This document shows positions 13,846-24,700 of a stretch of 64,000 nt of DNA, in pieces. The notes under the pieces were generated by a model. The model did not search any database and was not told where the DNA came from. It saw nothing but the letters and a program-made list of their open reading frames with translations. A program made the position numbers and the translations under genes. How positions within the stretch are numbered: the stretch's first letter is position 1; every line of letters begins with the position of its first letter. Origin of the DNA: Plecoglossus altivelis (Eukaryota; Chordata; Actinopteri; Osmeriformes; Plecoglossidae); the NCBI GenBank assembly GCA_036571765.1, contig BROE01000001.1, positions 4,168,754 through 4,232,753 on the forward strand, in the 5' to 3' direction.

Positions 13846-16380
13846 GGCCCCAGTGAACTGGATCTAAGTCTATTGGGAGACAACAGCAGCCTGGCAGATG
13901 TGGCCTGTAAATACGACGAGCCGGTGAGTCTGGATTTAGCCCGGTTCCTTTCTTCTTCTCCTTCATGAACACACTCGTATCTCTTCCTCTCTTCCTCATT
14001 TCCTCTACGACCCCCTTCCTCTCTTCCTCTCTTCCTCCACGACCCCCTTCCTCTCTTCCTCCACGACCCCCTTCCTCTACGACCCCCTTCCTCTCTTCCT
14101 CCCTTCCTCCACGACCCCCTTCCTCCACGACCCCCTTCCTCTCTTCCTCCCTTCCTCCACGACCCCCTTCCTCCCTTCCTCCACGACCCCCTTCCTCCCT
14201 TCCTCCCTTCTCACACTTCCTCCAAGATGAGCCAACACAGTTTACCTCTTTCATTTAATTCAGTGTGACATCATGATCTTGGATTTTGCGGAGCTCGCTA
14301 TCCTAATAATAAATCTTTATCCTGTTCACAAAGACATAATGCTCGTTGGAGACTTGCGGCTACAGCCGCAATCAAATGTCACATTGGCATTTGAATCACC
14401 ATCATTACAGTGCAAAGTTTTCCTTTTTTGTCAGTGGGAAGCACCCCTCCTCATTTTCATTTACAACATGACTGTCAAAAATTAATGGAAATCTTCAAAT
14501 GATCAGCTTGAAAGGGAGGAGGGGTTAGAAGAAGCAGCCTAGTTTGAAAGGGCAAATGAATCAGCCATTGTACGATGCTGGTGTTCATAAACAGGACTAG
14601 GGGCGGGGAGGCGTTCTACCTGCGTTAGCGAAGATGACGGATTCTTCCGAGCTCTCCTTTTCTCAGAAGCCTTCTAGAATGTTCTAAATCCATAACCTCT
14701 ACCTTGTTCTCCTGAGTCACCGTGGAGAAGACGCCACCCTTTTCCTCCTTTCTGTTCTTTTGCGTTTTAAGTGTGTCCGCAGTAGTTTGAGGTCAGTTTG
14801 ATCGTATGCGCTAATACATGAAGATTAAGAACGTGTCTGCCAGCTGTAGGTGCCTGGTGAACGACACACACACTGCCCACTGTATACTAATCTCGGACAG
14901 CTTGCCTCAGGGTCGTTTTTACACATCTTCTTTCTTTACTTCACATGGTTTCTTTCCCAGCTCTTGCCCTCTTTCCCTTCTTATCCATTCAGCCTTCAGA
15001 AAGCTTGTATCTAGGGACCCTATCCTGCGCGCCGCCATCCACAGCGAGGAGATTGGAAACAGAAACGTAATAGAGTGTCTGACCTGGGAAACCCTACCGA
15101 GTTGCAACATATAATCCTCTGCTGTTCGTGCTCTTAAGATCCCCCTGCCCGCCCCCACGTCGGGTCTTCGCTATCTGTTCCTGAACCTTCTGTCCGCCTG
15201 CGTGGACGTTAGCCAGGCTGCGTAGCGTAGCTTCCTCCGAACACAGCAGAGATAACCACACCGGACCATGTCTCTGCGCCCGGCGCCATGATGTCGTCGT
15301 GCGGGTTTTTGGAATAGGATCAGATAAAGGGGTCGTGGACATGCTCCGCTCGTGTCCTCCCACCTCATCCCCCTCGTCCGCCCACCTAGCCAGCAGCAGC
15401 CTGTCGACAGCAGGCTTCCTCCCCGCAGAGCGCCCCCCCTCATACTCTCTCTAACAGTCAGTCACAAATGGAATCTGTGGGTGCTCTGACACAACAGAGT
15501 AGTATTAGTAGCGAGTACGACAGCATACAAAGGCTAAACGCTACCCTGTCGCGGTGCATGTCGACGGAACACTTTCACACGTGCATTAGGAGGTTGTTCA
15601 AATGAGACGTTCAGACCGGATCTATATAAAAAAAACTGCAGTTTGTTGTTTGACATTGAAAATCCTAGTTTCTGTTCTGGACGAGCCTTTGTGAGGGTGA
15701 GCCGTTCGATGGTGTTGAGCCAGCGCCAGGCTGGTGCTGTTGATGCTCTGGCAGCTAGCAGTGTAAATCTGGTTTCAAATGGACTGTTAATCATGTCTTG
15801 CACATACTGTGGCTCTCTCTCCAGGTGGGGACCCTTAACTCTGCACAGCAGGTGGCCCTACATCATTATGCTAGGTTCAGGAGAATGTCACCAACTTGAC
15901 GTGCAGTGACACAAACTGGCGATAAGGGTTTTCAAAAATAGCTTGTCATGAAAGCATTCTCGTTTGGCTTTCATGACAAGCTATTTTGAACAGACAAAAA
16001 CCTCCGACTTAAGTCGAGTCACATCATTCAAATCATAGTTTATCAAATAGTTCTATGTTTCACCTGCAAATGTACCACAATATAGGTTTCATACCAGTGC
16101 AGGAATTGCAGAGGCGGTAAAGTAACTGTTGGTCTTGTGGAGAACAAATTGGGATGTGCTACTGTCACACCAGCAGCGTATTCTTGCAAAGCGAGCGTCC
16201 ATCACCTGGCTAATGATGCTAGCTAGAGTCTGAAGCATGCTGCCAACGGTGGAGCCAAAGGACTGTCAAAGTCCTGACCTGGCATTGTAGCACACAGCAC
16301 GTCTGTTCCAGTCTTCCTCCACTTCAGGCCACACAGATGTTTTCAACTATATTACACTGCCTGCCTGCCTGCCTGCCTGT

Positions 16381-16442
<62 letters not shown>

Positions 16443-16565
16443 ACCTGTCTGTCTGTCTGTCTGTCTGTCTGTCTGCCTGTCTCTCTGTCTGTCTCTTTGT
16501 CTGTCTGCCTGTCTGTCTGCCTGCCTGTCTCTCTGTCTGTCTCTTTGTCTGTCTGCCTGCCTGCC

Positions 16566-16614
<49 letters not shown>

Positions 16615-17569
16615 GCCTGCCTGTCTGTCTGCCTGGTCGTTCTTTCATTCATTCGTCAGGCAGTTTGTTTGTGTCTTTGTGCCATCACTCGAGCGTCGTC
16701 ACGCAAGTTGAGCAAATTAGTGAAATTCATTGGTATTCATTTCTCTAAGTGATCTCATATTAGAGCCAGTTAGCGAGGTGTGCAGAGGCTCCACGTCTAA
16801 GTAACACGTCTGTGGACTGCAGAGCACCTGAGCGCTCTCTCTGTACTTGACTGAGTGAAAGACAATTAAGTCCTCGAGTCTAGAGCTTTGAATGTAATAT
16901 CCACAGAGACGGGCCCTGCTTATTTGATGAGTTCAAACGGATGACTCATCAAAGCCCAATAGAAAGGACCCGTCTGGTATGAAAGTGAGAACTTTCCCTT
17001 CCAAGGTGGATGGCTGCCGCCCATGTTGTCTTCGCAGTACGATGGACACGTGGGAGCTGGAAGTGGGTTTATTCTGAGGCACGCGAGTGGGAGCGCATCT
17101 CTGTGTGCCGCGTGCTCGCCTGCATCGTTGTGTGCATACATGTGCAGTGTTATGTTGACGAATGGGTGTTTGGGTTCATATACGGTTCCCTTCGCCGTAA
17201 GTGTCAACGTGTGGTTGGACCACTCCGGAGCTAGTTTGCGTGTGTTACCGCCATGTGCAGGCAGAGCGAGGCTGTAGAAGCGTGTGGGATTGTTTGGTAC
17301 GCGAGCACCCTGCTGCTTTGGCATCTCCTCTCTGTCTCTCTCGCCCTTTCTCTTCCTCTCTGTCTCTCTCACTCTTCCTCTCTGTCTCTCTCGCCCTTTC
17401 TTCTCCTCTCTGTCTCTCTCGCTCTTTCTCCTCCTCTCTCTCTCGCCCTTTCTCCTTCTCTCTGTCTCTGTCGCTCTTCCTCTCTATCTCTCTCACCCTT
17501 TCTCTTCCTCTCTGTCTCTCTCGCTCTTTTTTTCCTCTCCTCTGTCTCTCTCGCTCTTTTCTCTGGATC

Positions 17570-17650
<81 letters not shown>

Positions 17651-19098
17651 GTGACTCATTGGACCGGCTGGTGGGCCCACATGACAGGTTGTGTCATCGC
17701 TGGCACCCCAGTCTGTGCCACCACTCCCCCACACTGACCAGAGCTCACTGTGACTTCACCAAAGTCTTCTCCGCAAGCGCACGGCATCTCTGCTGAAACT
17801 CGATGAAACTCCACTCTAACTCCATGAAAGAGTCCACTCTGAGACCGCATCGTAATCAACTGAAACTCCATCAAGTCACTGGATGTGCTGAACCTCGACC
17901 TCAGCCCCACAGGACAGTCAGCCACTAAAGACTCTACTAACCCTGGCAGCTGATCTCCCTGGACAACTGCTGCGATCGGTGTCAGACAGATGGGTTTGTC
18001 AGGAATTAGATGAGTCCCTCCAGGAAAGCAACCCGCTGTTCGATTTCCTGTCTGGCTTCTCGCAGTCTGTTTAGCACGTTGACACGGAGAGCGTTTGTTT
18101 TAGCCTTGCACCTCTCAACAGGTCCAACCTGGGCAGGACTGCCCAGAGTACAGCCCAATTTGTTGAAACCTGTGGCTATCTAACTTAGTGTGATTGCCTC
18201 AGGTCCTGCTGTGCTGCTTGTCTAAGCCTTTCTGTCATGGAGGCTGGAGGAAGAGAGATGGACCAGGGCTTTGCTTCAGGTGCTCCTGTGCGTTGCGGGG
18301 TCAGTCAAGGCAAGACTCCCTGTCAGACAGACAGCGGGAGAGGGCCATTAGTGTCAATCTGAACTCATCGTCACAGCAGTTTGTCAAGGGATTGACACAA
18401 AGAAGTGAGACCTAGACAAATACTTTGGCTGACAAGGAGTACTTTCAACATATAGGGGATTTTTTATAGTTGCGATCAAACTTGCCTTGACACGTAAAAG
18501 AGTGTTGACGCATTTAACCACGCTGTTCACAGTTGGGTAGAACATTGAATATGATCCAGAATCAGGTGTAATTATCTCAAACGTAACTTTATACTATATA
18601 TGATGTACTGTGGCTCCTATGTACTCAATATGCTGTACTCTATGGCTCCTCTATACTCTATATAGTATGCACTGTATATCTTTACTCTATATAGTCTGCT
18701 CTGTGTCTTTATACTCTATATAGTCTGCTCTGTCTTTATACTCTATATAGTCTGCTCTGTCTTTATACTCTATATAGTCTGCCCTGTGTCTTTATACTCT
18801 ATATAGTCTGCTCTGTGTCTTTATACTCTATAGAGTGTGCTCTAAGGCTCCTCTGTACTCTTATGCTACATGGGCCTTTACCCTCCCACTCTGTCTGAGG
18901 TCTGTGTTGAGTCACTGTTGTTGTGACTGTAATGAGGAGACAGACAGGCCTGTGGGTTCGCCTGGTTTGGTCGTCCCTTTTTTGAAACTGAACACGATAC
19001 TGAAATCTCCTCTCTGTTCCTCTCTCCCATTGATAGGCTGAAGAGGAGGAGATGGGCTATGCTGAAGGAAGTACAGACAGTAAGTACTTAAGGAGTGC

Positions 19099-19130
<32 letters not shown>

Positions 19131-21749
19131 CTCAGGGTGGGAGGGAGAGCTGGGGACATACAATAAGAAATGCACTCTAATGCTGCCAGCCTACAATATT
19201 TGAATACATTTGAATCTGGGAAACTCTACTACCTATTTAACACAGAACCCAGTCCACAAGGTAATCCAAACATCCAATCAAATCCCAACATGCCATGGTA
19301 GATGTAATGCAGGCCATCATAACCAGCGATACCTCCTCCAATCTGTTGATCTGATGGGGCAGCCAGTCGCTGTGGTATTGACAGTCTTGTTAAGGTTGTG
19401 TTTAGACTCCCTGTCGGCAAGCGTGATGTTTGTCTCCCGACGCCTCATCTGGGCTCAGCTCTGCATGAGCCTTTTTATCAAGGCCAGAGAATGAAGACGG
19501 CTAGACTCCCATCAGCACCAATAAGAAAGAAAAGAAAATGGCATCAGCAGCTTTTGACACTGATGAAGCGGCTGGGTTAGGCCCCTGATCAGTCGGCTTG
19601 GAAGAGAGGGGGCGTGTGGAAAATACCCCTTTCTGATTGGATCCGATTTTTTTCCCCTCTGAATCGCAGGTTACTCGACCGAGCGAAAGAAACCCAAAGT
19701 CATCTTCATGATGGGTACGTATGTACAGCAGCTGTCAGCCGAGGAAGCTCTTCTGTGAGCACGCAGAAGGCATGTGGCATGCATGTACACAAGGACACCC
19801 TTAAACATACAGTAGGAGTTAGACAAAACCTCTGTTTTTCCCACGCACATCTCTCCTACTGGGAGTCAGCGTGGTACTTGTCTGGCCTCAATCTCTGTCT
19901 CTACGACACACACACTCACACTGGCTTTTCCAACACACAGTCCAATGAACCAAATGATGGATGGCTGGCTCTTGCTCATGTGTTCTTGCGATTTCTAGGA
20001 GAGAATTATTCAGAGACAGAATTCTGGAACGTGTTGGTAAAGGCTCAAGCTCAAGGACACTGTTGAGATGAGGGATTCCTCTTGTAAAGCTTTTGAACAG
20101 AGACACCAGGCAGAGGCCTTAAGAAGTGCTAATCAGAAACAGCCTCCCTGCATTAGGTCTTTAGCAGTTTCACACCACCAGTTCCAACGATGTTGTGAAA
20201 GTGTGTTTGCGTACGTGTTGTGTGCACGGCATGCGTGTCTGTTGTGCATTCAAAGTCGAGCGTGACCTCCGCGACCCCCCCCCCCTTCTCCAATTAGCCG
20301 ACAGAGCGAGAGACTACCAGCTCATTAAACACAGGAGATGGCGTTTGATTGGATGAGAGGGGTGTGGTATGTGTACATTAATAACGGGTCCTATTTCACT
20401 CTTACTTTCCTATGAATCACATCACAATCAGCGTCATCAGCCTACAAATGCGGAACGTGCGTCATGCTTCCGCCCGAGTCTGTGTGTTTGAAAGAACACA
20501 GACCGCAGGTGCCAGTACACGGGGCAGTATCGGTTTATATGTATAATGATACTGTGCAGGGCAAGTGCTGTTGTAAGCCATCCACGCTTTTGAGATGAAC
20601 TCGCGTGGTGTGAGTTTGCACAGTTGGGTCTCATCATTGATCTTCCTGAGACTAGACTCTTATCTCTCAAACTCCTCACCCGACCAGACACACCTAGGGG
20701 GGGGACACACTACAAAATGAGAACGCGATACTTTTCCAGACGTTATTTAATGCAGCGATTTTCTTCTTTCATAGACACTAAAGCTTAACAACTCATTTCA
20801 AAGGGGTTGAATCACAATGAGCACAATGGCAATTTGATTCCCTACATTGGTCTTGAGGGAAATTCAACTCGAGCAGGTTAGGTGCCAGATTTTCACCACA
20901 TGGTGCCACATAAAGCTTTCAGGCTGAATGTGATCCACAAAGTGTCCAAGCTGTCCCCCCCCCCCCTTCCCCCATCCCCCCTGCCCCCCATCTCCTGGTG
21001 GGGGACAGGGGGGGATGGGGGACAGGGGGGATGGGGGACAGGGGGGGATGACTGCCTGTCATCTCTACGAGTCAGCGGAAAACAGGACTGCTGTCAAAGA
21101 CATGCACGTCCCGTGTCTATTTTTGGGCGAGTCTCACCTGGCTTCACAGTGTAACTTGGCTTCACAGTGTAACTTGGCTTCACAGTGTACTTGGCTTCAC
21201 AGTGTACCTGGCTTCACAGTGTAACTTGGCTTCACAGTGTAACGATGCCCTCTGAAATGCAGATGGGAGCGATGTGGGGCCATCAGCAGAGACAGGGAGA
21301 GATAGAGGGGGAGGGAAGGAGTGACAGAGAGCAGATTGAAAGTGGATGTCTCCTTCCGCCACTCTATCACTTTCTTTTAGTCTCAGTTGCTTTTTCCCCC
21401 TCTCATCTATTTTCAGCCCTCGTTCTTCTCTCGCAATCAAACTTTCTGCTGTGTTCTGTCTTTCTCTCTCAGCCCCTCTCTCTCTGTTCCTCTCTCTGTG
21501 TCTCTCCCTCTCTCTCCCTCTCTCTCCCTCTCTCTCTCTCCCTCTCTCTCTCTCCCTCTCTCTCTGTCCCTCTCTCTCCCTCTCCCTCTCTCCTCCTCTC
21601 TCTCTGTCCCTCTCGCTCGCTCGCTCCATCTTTCTCTCCCTCTCTCTCTGTCCCTCTCTCTCTGTCCCTCTCCCTCTCTCCCTCTCTGTCCCTCTCTCCC
21701 TCGGTCTCTCCCTTGCTGTTTCTCTCCCTCTCTCTCTTTCTCTCCCCCC

Positions 21750-21786
<37 letters not shown>

Positions 21787-24700
21787 TCCCCATCTGTCAC
21801 CTTGGCTCTTGTCAAGGACGGTACTGCATGTGATAACCATGTGGTGAGATGCTGCATGGTTTCCAGAGCAGCACCTGGACACACAGGCCGCATGTGGCCT
21901 CCCTGTTACAGCAGCCGCTTGTTCTATAATCCTCATCTACTGTGCTGGAAATTCAAGGTACAGCGGTAAACTGAAGGTTCCGTGACCCAATCACAACGGA
22001 GAACACGTACTGCCACTAGTCGCTTGAAGAAGGGCTAGCGTGTACATTTTCACAGAGGCTTACATAATCTGACCACAAATGGTAATTACAGAAATCAGTC
22101 ATTAAATAAACGTCAGCCACTTCTTCCTAAGACAATGCAGTGAAAGACATGGTCTCAGGAACTGATACATAAATGACCTGTCATGTATATTTTCCCCCAA
22201 ATTAACAAATTATTTAAAAGAAAACAATGTTGCAGGATAAGGTCCCTACAGTGAATATTCAATTCAGTTGATGCTTTCAAGAACCTCCCCTCAGGTTAGG
22301 GTTAACCATAAAATACCTGATGACCACCAGACCTCTAATTCTTCCACAGTACTCCCAGCATCGCTAACTGCCCAGGAACCGTTGATTATAAACAGGTGCA
22401 TTTATCTCATTTTCCACATCCTGTCAAAGTTCTACAGTACATTAACATTGAGTGCTTCGCTGAGTACAACTGATTAGTCCAAATAGCCGTCTCAAACACA
22501 AAGCTTTCAAAGCATGTACTTGACGTTGATTAGAATCATTCTTGACAGTTGCTTGTCAAGGGAGGAAATTGACATTTCTAAATCAGCCTAGTTACACCGT
22601 TCATCTTGAGTGGCTTTGCCCAGAGGGTGAGTAGGGGGGCCAGGGGGTTACAGAGCACAATGACTGCTACTTTCCAGGGTCATTAGCTCACTTCACTTCT
22701 TCGACCAACCTGGGTTTGACGTGGTTGAGGTGTTACAGACATAGCCACAGGAAGTAAGATAGAATCAGAATCAGAACCAGAATAGGTTTTATTCGCCATG
22801 CAAGATATACAAGCACAGAATTTACTGTGGCAGGGAACTGCAAACATAGAACATATATGAATCATAATGAATAGTGATGTCACATCTTACAGAAGGCTAG
22901 CACAGAGAATTAATCAAAACATAATTCACCTACTGGGATTATAAAAATCCACAGATATTTTTCGAATCCCAATTCTTAAAATATAGTTTCCTCTCATTTG
23001 TCATTTGTTTGGTGCTTGCGAGCCCCCCAAGACGACCTCATTCCCGTTCCACGATCTTCACGGGGAGGCAGACGTCCCTCCGACTGATGTCTGTACATCA
23101 AAGATATCTACATGGATACTTGACTAGAAGGGAGAATCACAAGTTCAATGGAATCTATGAAGACTTGCTTGTGATATCGGTCGCGTTCGCTTTGTTTGTA
23201 CAACAGAAAAACGCTGCGTAGGCCCACGGAATGTTCTGGTTTTCTCCGGTCTTTCACATACTTTCACGGACGCGTATACCCATCGTTTGATACATTTGGC
23301 CCCCGGACCTCAGATCATGTACAGGCTCTCGTGATTATGAATCCCCCCCCCCCCACACACACACACACACATTTCCCACCACACACAACCGAAGGACGTT
23401 CTGATTAATTCAATTAGCTTCTATAAAAACACCATTCCCATAGCAGAGGAGGACTGTGTTGGTTAGGTAATTACACATTTGTTTAACTGAGATAGGTGTT
23501 GAAGTCCAGATATCAGCCTTGGATGTCATCTGTGACTCTGCTGGGGGTGGAAGGTGGTAGATTTTCTGCTGGCTGGAGAAGCAAATATGTGGGTTGTGTG
23601 TCGGTGCGTGTCAGTAGCAGTGTGGGCATGTGTTTAGGTCTGCGTGTATGAAAGTTGATGCGTGTAGGCGTGTGCCTGTGCCTAACTATGTGCGCGCAGG
23701 TGCGTGCGGATGTGTGCGCGTTCGGACGGCTTTCCTGCCAATACTGATCACTAGGTAGCAGAGGAAGCCAGATGAACAGTTGCTGAACATCTGCGATAAC
23801 CTGGATCTCTGCCGTGGGCGATCACATCGCATCACACTACCAGCACCACACTTCTCCTCCAACACCTCCGTCTTCTTTTTCCTACTTCCTCCTTCCCTCT
23901 CTCACACCTCCCACTTTACTTTTCTCTCAGTCATTAGACTCAACTGTTTCTCTGCTCTCTCTCTCTTTCTCATACCCTGCAAGGTCTATCCTTCTGTTTC
24001 TCTCTCCCTCTCTCTCTCTCCCTCCCTCTCTCTCTCCCTCTCTCTCTCTCTCTTCCTCTCCCCCTCTCTCTCTTTCCCCCCCCTCTCTCTTTCTCTCTCT
24101 CTCTCTCTCTTTCCCTCTCTCTCTCTCTCTCTCTCCCTCTCTCTCTACCTGCCTCACTTTGTCAGCCCCTATTCTGTCCTCTTGTCACTCTGTCCTTTCC
24201 TGTGTGAGCAATGGACACTCTGTTCTTTGTGCTTTGATGTTTTGATCTTCCTTCTGACTCTTTATGAACTTTGTTTGTGTGTGAATGTGGGCTTGCTCGA
24301 CTGCGGCTGCGTGTATCTGTGTGCCTGCTTATTTGTGGGCGTATCTGTGCTTGTGATTGTGCGTGGGGGGGGGTTGGTGTGCGTGTGCGTAGGCGGGCCG
24401 GGCTCTGGCAAGGCTCTCCAGAGTGAGAGGATGGAGGAGAGGCTGGGTCTGCGTCGTGTCTGTCCAGGAGACCTGCTCTGCGGCGAGCTACAGTCCCACA
24501 GCGAGAGGGGGCGCTACCTCCGAGACATCCTGGAGAGAGGAGAGACGCTGCCTGAGGTCAGTCACGCTCCTATCCTATCCTCTCCTCTCCTTTCCTTACC
24601 TCAACTCACCTCTCCTTTCCTTTTCTCTCCTATAATTTCCTCTCCTCTCCTATTTTCCTCTTCTTTCCTTTCCTCTCCTTTCTTATTCTCTCCTTTCCTC

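Larger units (their letters stand above)
13924..19036 (+). other. ak5: AK5 intron, 5.1 kb, repeat-dense
   Basis: It holds a pyrimidine minisatellite (13985-14210), a long perfect inverted repeat (15931-15990), a CTGC/CTGT tract (16361-16634), CT repeats (17326-17655) and a tandem repeat of about 28 bp rich in TATA/CTAT (18610-18840). No coding signal. Confidence 0.7.
19715..24392 (+). other. ak5: AK5 intron, 4.7 kb
   Basis: It holds a facing C-run/G-run block (20955-21048), an 18-bp tandem repeat (21141-21244), CT tracts (21460-21783, 23998-24149), a dispersed fish repeat fragment (22755-22850) and a CA run (23353-23371). Confidence 0.7.

Noticed and set aside
16337..16711. Long open frames on both strands (Cys-Leu-Pro and Arg-Gln repeats)
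   Set aside because: These are simple translations of the CTGC/CTGT tetranucleotide repeat.
17201..17796. Overlapping long open frames rich in Leu/Ser
   Set aside because: These are translations of the CT microsatellite and have no protein-like composition outside it.
21180..21893. A 237-codon Arg/Glu-rich open frame on the minus strand
   Set aside because: It is a read-through of the GA strand of a CT tract and is antisense to an AK5 intron.
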